A DNA stretch of 64,000 nucleotides from Crocinitomicaceae bacterium (lineage in GTDB: Bacteria; Bacteroidota; Bacteroidia; Flavobacteriales_D; Sanyastnellaceae), in assembly GCA_002722795.1 (NCBI GenBank), contig PBMY01000025.1:1-64000 (forward strand), written 5' to 3'. The position numbers were made by a program, and so were the translations under genes. The notes beneath the pieces are model-generated. The model was given only the letters and a program-made list of their open reading frames with translations. It had not been told where the DNA came from and did not search any database. The number at the start of each line of letters is the position of its first letter. Positions within the stretch are counted from its first letter, which is position 1. Of the stretch, positions 26,757 to 35,772 are shown piece after piece.

Positions 26757-26774
26757 AACGAAAAAACAGATAAT

Positions 26775-28997
26775 ATGAAAAGGTTATTTTCTTTTGCATT
26801 AATCGCAATTCTATTCTCTCCTATTTCAAAGGCAGATGAAGGAATGTGGCTATTGCATATGCTAAAGCAGATTAATGAGGCATCTATGCAAGATGCAGGA
26901 TTCAGATTAACAGCTGAAGATATTTATGACATCAATAATGCATCATTAAAGGATGCTATTTTGAGACTCAACGGTGGTAGTTGTACCGCAGAAGTAATTT
27001 CTTCTGAAGGACTAGTACTAACAAATCATCACTGTGCTTACGGTGCTATTCAGGGATTTAGTTCTCCGGAACACGACTACCTAACTGATGGATTCTTTGC
27101 AATGAATAAAAGCGAAGAAATGCATATTGATGGGTTTGAGGTAAGCTTTCTTGTTAGAATTGAGGATGTTACTTCAAAAATTCTAGACGGAATAACTGAC
27201 GCTATGAGTGAGGATGAGCGTAATGCTGCAATTGGATCTGCTCAAAATGCTCTAGTTGGAGAAATGAGTGAAGCAGATACAGAGGGTTACTCTTACGAGG
27301 TAAAGAGTTTTTACTACGGAAACGAGTACTACATGTTTGTTTACAATACATACAAAGATATCAGATTAGTTGCTGCTCCACCTGAGAGTGTTGGAAAATA
27401 CGGAGGTGACACAGATAATTGGATGTGGCCTCGTCACACCGGAGATTTCTCAATGCTTAGAATCTATGCAGATGGAGAAAATAATCCAGCTGATTATTCT
27501 GAGGACAACATCCCTTATTCACCCAAGCGTCATTTAAACATTAGCATGGACGGTGTTGAACAAGGAGATTTTACAATGATAATGGGCTATCCAGGAAGTA
27601 CTGATAGATTCTTGAGCAGTTGGGGTATTGAGCAAGCTCTAAACCTTCACAACCCAAGTGTTGTAGAAGTTAGAGATCTAAAGCTAAAGACGATGAAGAA
27701 GCATATGGATGCAGATTTAGCTGTACGTATTAAATACGCAGCTAAATACGCTCAGACTGCTAACTATTGGAAGTATTACATTGGACAGTCAAAGGGCTTG
27801 CGTGCTCTTGACGTTCATGGAAAGAAGAAATCAATCGAAGATCAATTTACTGCTTGGGTAAATGAAAGTGAAGAAAGACAAGCTGAGTATGGAGAAGCTC
27901 TTACTATGATTTCTGAATTCTACAGCGAAACTGATGCAACTGCTAAATCTGATGCTTATGCTTTAGAGGCTGGATTAATTGGGTCAGACATTACACTATT
28001 TGCCGTAAGATTTGCTCGAACTGCTCCAGGCCTTATGTCTGAAAATCCAGCAGAGGTTGCGGGAACAAAGGTAGCACTGCATGGACTTTGTGATAATTTC
28101 TACAGGGATTACGACATGGCAACAGATAGAGATCTATTTGTTAATCTTCTTAGCAAGTATAAAGAAGATATTGCATCTGAACTTTTACCTTCATTCTTTG
28201 ATGTTGTGGATTCAAAGTTTGGTGGAAATGTGAAAAATTACGCTGATGCTATGTACTCTTCAAGTATTCTAGTAAACGAAGCAAAAACTAGAGATTACAT
28301 TGAAAATGCTACTACTTCAACTTCAAGCTCATTTATTGGAATTAGATTCCCAATGGGATCTGCTAGCAATAATGGTAGTTACAATTTATATAACGACCTT
28401 GCTGTTGGTGCTGCTATGAGTATTTTAGATACATATTTCGCTTCATTCACAAGTCCTTCTCAGGATAAGTTTGACAAAGGCTACAGATTGTTTGTAAAAG
28501 GCCTTAGAGAGATGCAGCCTGACAAAGCGTTCTATCCAGATGCTAATTCAACAATGCGTTTAACTTATGGTCCCGTAGGTGACTACTCTCCTGCTGATGC
28601 AGTGCAATATGATTTTATTACTACAGCAAACGGAATACTTCAAAAGAAGGATAATACAAATCCTGAATTCGTTGTTTCTGACCAACTAGAAGAACTTATT
28701 GAAAATAGAGACTTTGGTCAATATGCTGACGATAGCGGAGAATTAGTAGTATGCTTTATTCACGGAACTGATATTACTGGAGGAAACTCTGGATCACCAG
28801 TTATGAATAAGAACGGAGATCTTATCGGACTTGCCTTTGATGGAAACTGGGAGGCTATGAGTGGAGATATTGCATTCGAACCACAACTTCAAAGGACCAT
28901 TTCTGTAGACATTAGATATGTTCTTTGGATTGTAGATAAATTTGCTGGTGCTACAAACATCATCGAAGAGCTTGATTTGGTTTACGAGAATAAGTAA
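26775..28997 (+). CDS. S46 family dipeptidyl-peptidase, DPP7-like
   Basis: A 740-residue periplasmic serine exopeptidase with a signal peptide (about 1-20). Chymotrypsin-fold motifs are TNHHC at 83-87 (catalytic His) and TGGNSGSPV around Ser672; a conserved Asp is expected near KYGGDTDNWMWPRHTGDFS (about 210-228). Asn-rich loops YGGDTDNWMWPR are S46 hallmarks. At the position 18 residues after the catalytic Ser, where DPP11 has its specificity Arg, there is Gly690 (AFDGNW), pointing to DPP7-like preference for hydrophobic P1 residues rather than Asp/Glu. It is followed by an intrinsic terminator. Confidence 0.93.
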   Translation: MKRLFSFALIAILFSPISKADEGMWLLHMLKQINEASMQDAGFRLTAEDIYDINNASLKDAILRLNGGSCTAEVISSEGLVLTNHHCAYGAIQGFSSPEHDYLTDGFFAMNKSEEMHIDGFEVSFLVRIEDVTSKILDGITDAMSEDERNAAIGSAQNALVGEMSEADTEGYSYEVKSFYYGNEYYMFVYNTYKDIRLVAAPPESVGKYGGDTDNWMWPRHTGDFSMLRIYADGENNPADYSEDNIPYSPKRHLNISMDGVEQGDFTMIMGYPGSTDRFLSSWGIEQALNLHNPSVVEVRDLKLKTMKKHMDADLAVRIKYAAKYAQTANYWKYYIGQSKGLRALDVHGKKKSIEDQFTAWVNESEERQAEYGEALTMISEFYSETDATAKSDAYALEAGLIGSDITLFAVRFARTAPGLMSENPAEVAGTKVALHGLCDNFYRDYDMATDRDLFVNLLSKYKEDIASELLPSFFDVVDSKFGGNVKNYADAMYSSSILVNEAKTRDYIENATTSTSSSFIGIRFPMGSASNNGSYNLYNDLAVGAAMSILDTYFASFTSPSQDKFDKGYRLFVKGLREMQPDKAFYPDANSTMRLTYGPVGDYSPADAVQYDFITTANGILQKKDNTNPEFVVSDQLEELIENRDFGQYADDSGELVVCFIHGTDITGGNSGSPVMNKNGDLIGLAFDGNWEAMSGDIAFEPQLQRTISVDIRYVLWIVDKFAGATNIIEELDLVYENK

Positions 28998-29022
28998 ACT
29001 GTATATAATTCAACTTACAAAG

Positions 29023-29055
29023 CCCCGAGCTACTCAGTGTAGTTCGGGGTTTTTT
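29023..29055 (+). terminator. intrinsic terminator after the S46 peptidase gene
   Basis: CCCCGAGCTAC (29023-29033) pairs with GTAGTTCGGGG (29039-29049), an 11-bp stem with one G-U pair and a 5-base loop, followed by TTTTTT. The T run touches the trmD -7 box. Confidence 0.88.
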
Positions 29056-29062
29056 ACATTTG
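29055..29062 (+). promoter_or_regulatory. consensus -7 box 4 bases before the trmD start
   Basis: TACATTTG is identical to the mnmA box. The GTG start at 29067 follows after CAAC, predicting a leaderless trmD message. The upstream promoter region coincides with the terminator hairpin of the preceding gene. Confidence 0.65.
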
Positions 29063-29066
29063 CAAC

Positions 29067-29744
29067 GTGAGAATAGATATATTAACTGTGCTTCCGGTTC
29101 TTTTGCAAGGCCCATTTTCAGTATCCATTGTTAAGCGAGGAATTAAAAAAGGTTTAGTTGACTTGCATTTACACGATATAAGAGATTTTTCTAAAGACAA
29201 GCATAATAAAGTAGACGACGCTCCATTTGGAGGAGCAGCTGGGATGGTTTTAGCAATGCAACCTCTTCATGATGCTATCACTCATTTACATTCTGAAAGA
29301 CAATATGATGAAGTGATTTTTTTAACGCCTGACGGCGAACGATTAAATCAAGGTCGTGTAAATCAACTATCACTTTGTGGAAACATCATGATGATTTGCG
29401 GACATTACAAAGGCATAGACCAAAGGTTAAGAGATCATTTTGTAACTCTTGAAATTTCAATTGGAGACTATGTACTTAGTGGTGGAGAACTTGCCGCAGC
29501 TGTTTTGACAGATGCTATTGTACGCATTGTTCCTGGTGTAATTGGCAACGAAATGAGCGCTCTTACCGATTCATTCCAAGACGGCATTTTAGCTCCGCCT
29601 GTCTACACTAGACCTGCTGAATATAACGGATGGAAAGTCCCAGAAGTTCTACTTAGTGGTGACCATGAAAAAATCCGCAAGTGGGAAGAAGAGGAAGCAA
29701 TAAAAAGAACAAAAGAACGTCGACCAGACCTTCTTGATAGATAA
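29067..29744 (+). CDS. trmD: tRNA (guanine-37-N1)-methyltransferase
   Basis: A 225-residue SPOUT methyltransferase that methylates G37 of tRNAs with G36, preventing frameshifts. Visible motifs: APFGGAAGMVL (about 51-61), LTPDGERLNQGRVNQL (about 85-100), ICGHYKGIDQRL (about 110-121, the AdoMet knot; H and K replace the commoner R and E of GRYEGIDER) and SIGDYVLSGGELAA (about 131-144). GTG start: MRIDILTVLP is the family N-terminus and no ATG fits. rplS follows after 78 bases, the usual partner of trmD, but with its own promoter-like box. Confidence 0.96.
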   Translation: MRIDILTVLPVLLQGPFSVSIVKRGIKKGLVDLHLHDIRDFSKDKHNKVDDAPFGGAAGMVLAMQPLHDAITHLHSERQYDEVIFLTPDGERLNQGRVNQLSLCGNIMMICGHYKGIDQRLRDHFVTLEISIGDYVLSGGELAAAVLTDAIVRIVPGVIGNEMSALTDSFQDGILAPPVYTRPAEYNGWKVPEVLLSGDHEKIRKWEEEEAIKRTKERRPDLLDR

Positions 29745-29780
29745 AGTAAATTTTTCTGCGGATTACATTAATTTTATTCG

Positions 29781-29788
29781 TAATATTG
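29781..29788 (+). promoter_or_regulatory. possible -7 box for rplS
   Basis: TAATATTG has one mismatch to TAnnTTTG and lies just before the GC-rich leader hairpin, implying a start near 29791 and a leader of about 31 bases. Confidence 0.4.
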
Positions 29789-29790
29789 CA

Positions 29791-29808
29791 CCCCGAAATT
29801 AGCCGGGG
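29791..29808 (+). promoter_or_regulatory. hairpin in the rplS leader, candidate L19 autoregulatory element
   Basis: CCCCG (29791-29795) pairs with CGGGG (29804-29808) around an 8-base AT-rich loop, 14 bases before the rplS ATG. It is too early and lacks a T run, so it is not a terminator. A ribosomal leader class called L19-Flavobacteria has been proposed; whether this is a member needs a covariance-model search. Confidence 0.45.
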
Positions 29809-29822
29809 CAAAGTATTTTACT

Positions 29823-30179
29823 ATGGAGCGTATTAAGCAGATTATAAACAAACTAGTTGAAAAACGTGAATGGCCAGAATTTGGTGCTGGAGATACAATC
29901 ACTGTTACTGTAAAAATTAAGGAGGGTTCTAAAGAACGTCTTCAGGCATTTCAAGGTGTTGTATTACAACGTCGTGGTTCAGGCTCAACTGAAACATTTA
30001 CAATTCGTAAAATGTCAAGTAGTATTGGTGTTGAGAGAATCTTCCCAATCAACATGCCTAACATTGACAGCATTATTGTAAACAAGCGTGGTTCTGTTAG
30101 AAGAGCTCGAATCTTCTACCTACGAGACCTAACTGGTAAGTCTGCTCGTATTAAAGAGCGTCGTGTAGTTAAGGCATAA
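29823..30179 (+). CDS. rplS: 50S ribosomal protein L19
   Basis: The 118 residues match L19, which sits at the 30S-50S interface near bridge B8. Family motifs: FGAGDTITVTVKIKEGSKERLQAFQGVVL (about 20-48), RGSGSTETFTIRKMSSSIGVERIFPINMPNI (about 50-80) and RARIFYLRDLTGKSARIKE (about 92-110). It is followed by a strong bidirectional terminator, ending the plus-strand run before the convergent ftcD. Confidence 0.97.
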   Translation: MERIKQIINKLVEKREWPEFGAGDTITVTVKIKEGSKERLQAFQGVVLQRRGSGSTETFTIRKMSSSIGVERIFPINMPNIDSIIVNKRGSVRRARIFYLRDLTGKSARIKERRVVKA

Positions 30180-30198
30180 GCCCAAGACTTCACCAAAC

Positions 30199-30230
30199 AA
30201 AAAAGCCGGCCTTTTAGGACCGGCTTTTTG
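30199..30230. terminator. bidirectional intrinsic terminator between rplS and ftcD
   Basis: AAAAAAGCCGG pairs with CCGGCTTTTT around TTTTAGG-type loop bases; A-run on one side and T-run on the other let it end transcription of rplS (+) and ftcD (-), whose stops are at 30179 and 30245. Confidence 0.9.
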
Positions 30231-30244
30231 TTGCTCAATACTTT

Positions 30245-31939
30245 TTAAGATCCTAGAACTTCATCTACTCTAGCAAGAATTTCTACCTCTTTCTTGCAAG
30301 CATTTGAAACAAGATCTTCACATCTAGCTAAAATGCTAGAAACATAATCATCGTCTTTAAGATCATTAGCATTTACTCTAGCATTTAAAACTGCTCCAAT
30401 AACTGCTGTTCTTAAGCACATTGCGCCAACGCCTGTATCTGTAATAGAATTTGGATTTCCTGTTTGAGCCATAGCTTCAGCAACCTGCATAGCCGCGTAT
30501 GCGATTTCAGCAACCTGCATAGGAATTTCAATTGCATGTTTTGTCGCAGATTGAATTGCTTCAACTCGAGCTTCCTTTTCTTCTTCAGAATCTTTGGGCA
30601 TGCCATATGCGTCTATTATTTTGTTGAATGCAGCAGTATCGGCGTCTACAAGAGCAAGAAGTTGGGTTTGAAAGTTTTGGCCTTTATCAGCCCAATCGCT
30701 AAACACCTCCCATCTATCATCCCAACCTCTTTTATTGGCACTAAGATTTGCAACCATAGTAGAAAGAGAAGCGCCAAGAGATCCAGCATAAGCTGAGATT
30801 GAACCACCGCCTGGAGCCGGAGATTCAGAAGCGGTCTCTTCTGCAAATTCCCTAAGATTTTTTTCAAGTAAAGGATACTGACCTTCTTCTCTAATCAAAT
30901 ATTCAATAACTCTTTCTTCTGGATTGAAAGGGGCTAAGTCGTCTAAGCCAAGTGATTTTACAGCAATCTTAATCTTCTCTGACTCACTTATTCCTGTTGA
31001 CCTCTGTTGCTTTTTTAGAAAGTAATCTGCAGCTTCAATCAGTACCTTAAGAGGTACTAATCCCACAATCTCCGAACCAGTCACCCTAATCCCTCTTAGT
31101 CTTGCTTTTTCGCACGCTTCATCAAAAGCAATATGTGTAGGTGTAACATTGAGATCCGTAAGATTAAGTGAAAGTTGAGCAATTCCATATTCTTCAATGT
31201 ACCACCCTATACCCTTAACAGACTTGAGAGACCCTGGAGTTCTTAAAGGCTCACCATTTGCATCTTTGAGAACTTTTCCTGAAAGCTTACCACCTTCTCT
31301 TGTGATTCTTCCGGCTTCTCTAATATCAAAGGCTACAGCGTTAGCTCGTCTTGAAGAAGTAGAATTTATATTTATGTTATAAGCAATTAAGAAATCTCTC
31401 GCTCCTATTGCTGTTGCGCCGGTTTTTTGAACCTTTTCATTAAAATCTTTTGGGCCAAAATCAGGTGCACCTTCATCAGTAGAAAGCTTTGCAAGACCTT
31501 CGTATTCGCCCTTTCGGCAAATTGCTAGGTTTTTTCTTTCAGGATGTATTGCTGCACTTTCATAGAAATAACCGGGAATTTCTAATTCCTTTCCCACTCT
31601 TTCTCCAAGATCTCTAGCAACCTTGATACAATCGTCCATTATAACTCCTGCTATTGGAACAAATGGACAAACATCAGTAGCACCCATCCTTGGATGCTCT
31701 CCTGAGTGTTTAGACATGTCGATAAGCTCAGATGCTTTTTTTATTAATCTAAATGCAGCTTCGCCTATTGTTTCAGGTGGTCCTACAAAAGTGATAACTG
31801 TTCTGTTTGTACTTTTTCCAGGGTCTACATCGAGTAACCTACACCCTTCTACTGTTTCTACAACAGATGCAACAGCATTTATAATCTCAGGACGTCTGCC
31901 CTCTGAAATATTTGGAACACATTCAATAAGTCTTTGCAT
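30245..31939 (-). CDS. ftcD: bifunctional glutamate formimidoyltransferase / formimidoyltetrahydrofolate cyclodeaminase
   Basis: A 564-residue fused enzyme that moves the formimino group from N-formimino-glutamate to tetrahydrofolate, then releases ammonia to give methenyl-THF: the last step of histidine breakdown. The transferase domain (about 1-320) shows LIECVPNISEGR at the start and HSGEHPRMGATDVCPFVP (about 78-95). The cyclodeaminase domain (about 365-560) shows PAPGGGSISAYAGSLGASL. A fused form is usual in Bacteroidota and animals. It follows hutI after 47 bases on the same strand, probably as one operon. Confidence 0.95.
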   Translation of the reverse strand: MQRLIECVPNISEGRRPEIINAVASVVETVEGCRLLDVDPGKSTNRTVITFVGPPETIGEAAFRLIKKASELIDMSKHSGEHPRMGATDVCPFVPIAGVIMDDCIKVARDLGERVGKELEIPGYFYESAAIHPERKNLAICRKGEYEGLAKLSTDEGAPDFGPKDFNEKVQKTGATAIGARDFLIAYNININSTSSRRANAVAFDIREAGRITREGGKLSGKVLKDANGEPLRTPGSLKSVKGIGWYIEEYGIAQLSLNLTDLNVTPTHIAFDEACEKARLRGIRVTGSEIVGLVPLKVLIEAADYFLKKQQRSTGISESEKIKIAVKSLGLDDLAPFNPEERVIEYLIREEGQYPLLEKNLREFAEETASESPAPGGGSISAYAGSLGASLSTMVANLSANKRGWDDRWEVFSDWADKGQNFQTQLLALVDADTAAFNKIIDAYGMPKDSEEEKEARVEAIQSATKHAIEIPMQVAEIAYAAMQVAEAMAQTGNPNSITDTGVGAMCLRTAVIGAVLNARVNANDLKDDDYVSSILARCEDLVSNACKKEVEILARVDEVLGS

Positions 31940-31986
31940 GGCTGTGAATTTTCACTAGCTGTAAAATTACCTAAAGGAAAAAGGAT

Positions 31987-33237
31987 TTACCCAACCCAAA
32001 TCTCACCATTAACGTACACCTTATCAACAACTACATCATTGAGTCTGTATGGTAATACCTCTAGGCCTGAGATCGATTTAGTTACAATGAAATTAGCTCT
32101 TTTACCATATGAAATCGTACCAACTTCATCTTGTAACTCCATAGCAGCTGCACCATTAATAGTACCTGCAGCAATTGATTCTATTGGTTCCATTCCCATT
32201 TTAAGGGAACCGAGCTTTACAGCTTCTAACATATCACCAGATGGAGCGGTTCCTGGATTGTGATCAGTAGCAATTACAATAGGTAATCCCTCATCAATTA
32301 ATCTTCTAGATTGAGTATAGGGTATTCCTAAAAAATGAGAGCATATTGGCAGTGCTACAGGGAAAGTTGGAGTGGAATTTTTCATGCTTGATTTCAGTGC
32401 ATCAATATCATCCTCTGTAATTACTTCAAGATGATCTACACTTAATGCATTTTTATTAACAAATAACTCGATTGAACCTAATGTATTAAACTGATTTACA
32501 TGTACTTTAGATTTAATCCCTAATGCAGAAGCTGCTTCTATTAATTTGCAAGTATCAGCTACTGAAAAGTAACCTACTTCGCAAAATGCGTCTACAAAAT
32601 CTACTAGCCCCTTTTCTACAAAATCGGGAAGCATATCCTCAACTACATGATCAGTATAGTCTGATGCAGAATCAAATGCCTTTGGCACTGCATGACATCC
32701 CAAAAACGTTGATTTAATTGGAATTGGTGAAGCCTCCTTAAGCCTATTAATAACTCTAAGCATTTTCTCCTCACCATCCTTAGACAAACCATAGCCAGAT
32801 TTAATTTCAATTGCACCTACACCAAGACTTATCACAGAATGCAATCTTTTAAGTGATCTGTCGTATAAATCATCTTCTGCCATTTCTCTCAATGAACTTG
32901 CTGAATTGAGAATTCCACCTCCTTTTGCTGCTATTTCAGCGTAAGTAAGCCCCCTGAGCCTATCTAAAAACTCATTAGCTCTATCGTTAGCGTATACTAA
33001 GTGAGTATGACTATCGCACCAAGATGGCAAAACAAACTTTCCAGAACAATCAACAACATTAACATCGACATTTGGGCAAGTATCCATGTTGCCAAATCCA
33101 TTAATTCTTCCATTTTTAAAGGATAACCAAGCGTTTTCAATAACTGAAAAACTTCTCATCTCATCACCTGCTAAAAATTTTGGAGCTTTTTCATATGCTC
33201 CAACTAAGCCTTTAATGTGTTTAAAGAGTGTTTCCAT
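31987..33237 (-). CDS. hutI: imidazolonepropionase
   Basis: A 416-residue amidohydrolase converting imidazolone-5-propionate to N-formimino-L-glutamate, the third step of histidine degradation. The metal motif is CDSHTHLVYANDRANEF (about 74-90, HxH). Other family segments are KSGYGL (about 145-150), the conserved His in GCHAVP and HVNQF, and ATDHNPGTAPSGDM (about 310-323) with the metal-binding Asp. The ATG at 33237 is preferred over a TTG at 33246, since it is symmetrical with the aroC start about the shared promoter dyad. Operon with ftcD. Confidence 0.95.
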   Translation of the reverse strand: METLFKHIKGLVGAYEKAPKFLAGDEMRSFSVIENAWLSFKNGRINGFGNMDTCPNVDVNVVDCSGKFVLPSWCDSHTHLVYANDRANEFLDRLRGLTYAEIAAKGGGILNSASSLREMAEDDLYDRSLKRLHSVISLGVGAIEIKSGYGLSKDGEEKMLRVINRLKEASPIPIKSTFLGCHAVPKAFDSASDYTDHVVEDMLPDFVEKGLVDFVDAFCEVGYFSVADTCKLIEAASALGIKSKVHVNQFNTLGSIELFVNKNALSVDHLEVITEDDIDALKSSMKNSTPTFPVALPICSHFLGIPYTQSRRLIDEGLPIVIATDHNPGTAPSGDMLEAVKLGSLKMGMEPIESIAAGTINGAAAMELQDEVGTISYGKRANFIVTKSISGLEVLPYRLNDVVVDKVYVNGEIWVG

Positions 33238-33242
33238 AGGCC

Positions 33243-33258
33243 GCAAGTTATACCTTGC
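33243..33258. promoter_or_regulatory. dyad-symmetric divergent hutI/aroC promoter
   Basis: GCAAGTTATACCTTGC matches its own reverse complement at 14 of 16 bases. Each strand carries a TATA-n-CTTG element, TAnnTTG-like, 6 bases before its start codon. The dyad centre (33250.5) is exactly 13.5 bases from the A of both ATGs (33237 minus, 33264 plus). The whole intergenic space is 26 bases. It could hold overlapping promoters or a repressor operator. Confidence 0.5.
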
Positions 33259-33263
33259 AGCTT

Positions 33264-34367
33264 ATGGCAGGCAACACAATTGGCAAGCTCTTTCAAATAA
33301 TGACCTATGGAGAATCCCATGGAGTTGCAATTGGAGGAATTATTGACGGAATTCCTGCAGGCTTAGTTATTGATTTACAGAATGTTCAGTCTGAACTAGA
33401 CAGAAGGAGACCAGGACAATCTTCAATTGTAACACAAAGAAAAGAAAGTGACATAGTACATTTTCTTAGTGGGTTAATTGAAAAAGAGGGCCAAACAATA
33501 ACTCTTGGAACTCCAATAGGCTTTCAAATTGTTAATTCAGATGCAAAGAGTTCTGATTACGATAATGTGGAAACGTCATTCAGGCCTTCTCATGCAGATT
33601 ACTCCTATTCTACCAAGTATGGTTTAAGAAATCATAAAGGTGGCGGAAGATCATCTGCTAGAGAAACTGTTTCTAGGGTTGTTGCAGGAGCCTTAGCCCA
33701 ACAATTACTAAGCAAATGCTGCAGTACTGAAATTAGCGCCTACGTTGAAAGGGTTCACAACATAAGCATGCCTAACCCTCCTAAATTTTACCCTAAAGAA
33801 GAAATTGATTCAAGCATTGTAAGATGCCCAAACCATGAAATTACTTCTAGGATGGAACAGTGTATAGCAGAAGTGAAAAAGGAAGGAGATTCAATTGGTG
33901 GTGCTATTGTAGTTGTTGCAAAATCTGTTGAAGCCGGATTAGGAGAGCCTGTTTTTGACAAGCTCAATGCTGACCTTGCAAAGGCTCTTATGAGTATACC
34001 TGCTGTAAAGAGCATTGAGTTTGGCTCTGGTTTAAGTGGAACGTTATTGAAGGGATCACAACACAATGATGAATTCACATCTATTGATGGCCAAATAAGC
34101 ACTTCTTCAAACAATAGCGGAGGAATTCAAGGAGGTATATCCAATGGCGAGGATATTGTTATTAGGATAGGATTCAAGCCAACATCTACTATAGCTAAGA
34201 TTCAAAATACAGTAAACGCTGAAGGAAAAGAAATAACTTTAAAAGGTAAAGGACGTCATGACCCATGCGTATTACCTCGAGCTGTCCCCATTGTAGAAGC
34301 TATGGTTGCTATAACATTAGCAGACCATTATTTGAGAAACAAAACATCAAAGATTGAAGATGTCTGA
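33264..34367 (+). CDS. aroC: chorismate synthase
   Basis: AroC converts 5-enolpyruvylshikimate-3-phosphate to chorismate with reduced FMN, the last common step of aromatic synthesis. The 367 residues are the family length. Signatures: [16 protein letters not shown] (about 14-29), [39 protein letters not shown] (about 105-145, seen in parts) and [17 protein letters not shown] near the C-terminus. The ATG at 33264 ([10 protein letters not shown]) is chosen over a TTG at 33255 inside the promoter dyad. Its end overlaps the symporter by 8 bases. Confidence 0.97.
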   Translation: MAGNTIGKLFQIMTYGESHGVAIGGIIDGIPAGLVIDLQNVQSELDRRRPGQSSIVTQRKESDIVHFLSGLIEKEGQTITLGTPIGFQIVNSDAKSSDYDNVETSFRPSHADYSYSTKYGLRNHKGGGRSSARETVSRVVAGALAQQLLSKCCSTEISAYVERVHNISMPNPPKFYPKEEIDSSIVRCPNHEITSRMEQCIAEVKKEGDSIGGAIVVVAKSVEAGLGEPVFDKLNADLAKALMSIPAVKSIEFGSGLSGTLLKGSQHNDEFTSIDGQISTSSNNSGGIQGGISNGEDIVIRIGFKPTSTIAKIQNTVNAEGKEITLKGKGRHDPCVLPRAVPIVEAMVAITLADHYLRNKTSKIEDV

Positions 34368-35772
34368 AAACAAAAAGAAATGTCTTGCACTTCATTGGCA
34401 AGTAATAATTGGATTAATCCTTGGTGTTGCATACGCATGGATGAGCATAAAGTTTGGTTGGAATGAATTCACACTAGATTGGATTCAACCAATAGGTGAC
34501 ATTTTCATTAACCTTCTTAAATTAATTGCTGTTCCCCTTGTTTTATTCAGTATAATAAGAGGAGTAGCCAGTCTAGGGGACATCAAAAAGCTTGGGAGAA
34601 TTGGAATAAAGACTCTAGGCATTTACTTGGCTACAACTATGTTCGCCGTAATTGTGGGTTTGGCTTTGGTGAATATTTTCCAACCTGGAGCAAAGGCTTC
34701 ACAGGAACTAAAAGTAAAAAACAGGATCAGCTATGAACTTTGGAGAGACGCAGGAGACATTGAGGTTTTAGACGAAATTAATCTTAGCGGGCTAGAAGAA
34801 AACCAAAACATAGTTAAAGAGATAAAGGGGACGATTTCAACCCAAAACAACTGGGTAAGCGACAAGCTTAATAAAGCTGAAAACAAAAAGAATAGCGGGC
34901 CTTTGCAACCTTTAGTTGACATAGTTCCCAAAAACATATTCCAAGCACTTTCAAACATGCAGATGCTTCAAATAATCTTCTTCGCAATCTTTTTTGGTGT
35001 TGTTGTTACTAGCTTAAATGCTACCCGCAAAAAGATTGTAGTTGATCTTGTGGATGCAATAAATGAGGTGTTTGTCCAAATGGTTTGGGTTGTAATGAAG
35101 GCAATGCCATTTTTTGTTTTTGCACTTATGGCTGGCCAAATTGTAAAAGCTGCAGGTACAGATCCTGAAAATTTTAACCAACTCCTCTCCTTCCTTCTCA
35201 GATACGGTTTAGTTGTAATATTGGGTCTAATAATAATGGCTTTTTTTGTTTACCCTCTTGTGATTACTCTTTTCGTTAAGAATATGACTTGGAATAAATT
35301 CTTGGCTGGAATGAGAGATGCACAAATCACAGCATTTTCTACTTCTTCCTCAGTGGCAACACTTCCTGTAACTATGAAGTGTGTGGAGAAAAACCTAGGA
35401 GTATCTGAAAGAACAACAAGTTTTGTCTTACCAATTGGCGCAACAGTAAATATGGATGGTACAAGCCTGTATCAAGCAATTGCTGTTGTAGCGCTTGCAC
35501 AATTCCACATGGTTGATTTAACTCTTGCACAACAAGCAATCATTGTCCTAACTGCTACACTTGCTTCAATTGGTGCAGCAGCCGTTCCTAGCGCTGGACT
35601 TGTGCTTATGATAATTGTGTTAGAAAGCGTAGGTCTTAACCCAGCCTGGATTGCCTTAATCTTCCCAATTGACAGAATTTTAGACATGTGTCGTACAGTT
35701 GTAAATGTGACTGGAGATAGTACTGTAAGCACCCTTGTTGCTGCAAGCGAAGGCGAGTTAAAAGAGGTGTAA
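34360..35772 (+). CDS. dicarboxylate/amino acid:cation symporter (DAACS family)
   Basis: A 470-residue transporter of the GltP/GltPh fold. Characteristic parts: [28 protein letters not shown] (about 47-74), a serine-rich hairpin [14 protein letters not shown] (about 327-340), the NMDGTSLYQ motif (about 364-372), and the second hairpin [14 protein letters not shown] (about 405-418). It co-transports dicarboxylates or acidic amino acids with protons or sodium. Between helices is a long polar segment (about 110-190) with little similarity expected to archetypes. Start at 34360 overlaps aroC by 8 bases, so the genes are coupled although functionally unrelated. Confidence 0.92.
   Translation: MSENKKKCLALHWQVIIGLILGVAYAWMSIKFGWNEFTLDWIQPIGDIFINLLKLIAVPLVLFSIIRGVASLGDIKKLGRIGIKTLGIYLATTMFAVIVGLALVNIFQPGAKASQELKVKNRISYELWRDAGDIEVLDEINLSGLEENQNIVKEIKGTISTQNNWVSDKLNKAENKKNSGPLQPLVDIVPKNIFQALSNMQMLQIIFFAIFFGVVVTSLNATRKKIVVDLVDAINEVFVQMVWVVMKAMPFFVFALMAGQIVKAAGTDPENFNQLLSFLLRYGLVVILGLIIMAFFVYPLVITLFVKNMTWNKFLAGMRDAQITAFSTSSSVATLPVTMKCVEKNLGVSERTTSFVLPIGATVNMDGTSLYQAIAVVALAQFHMVDLTLAQQAIIVLTATLASIGAAAVPSAGLVLMIIVLESVGLNPAWIALIFPIDRILDMCRTVVNVTGDSTVSTLVAASEGELKEV

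Noticed and set aside
29791-29808. The CCCCG/CGGGG hairpin as a trmD terminator
   Set aside because: It has a short stem, no T run after it, and lies just before the rplS start; a leader element fits better.
30464-32263. Plus-strand ORFs of 110, 111 and 109 codons opposite ftcD and hutI
   Set aside because: They are shadows of strongly conserved enzymes with low-complexity or compositionally odd translations and no ribosome binding site.
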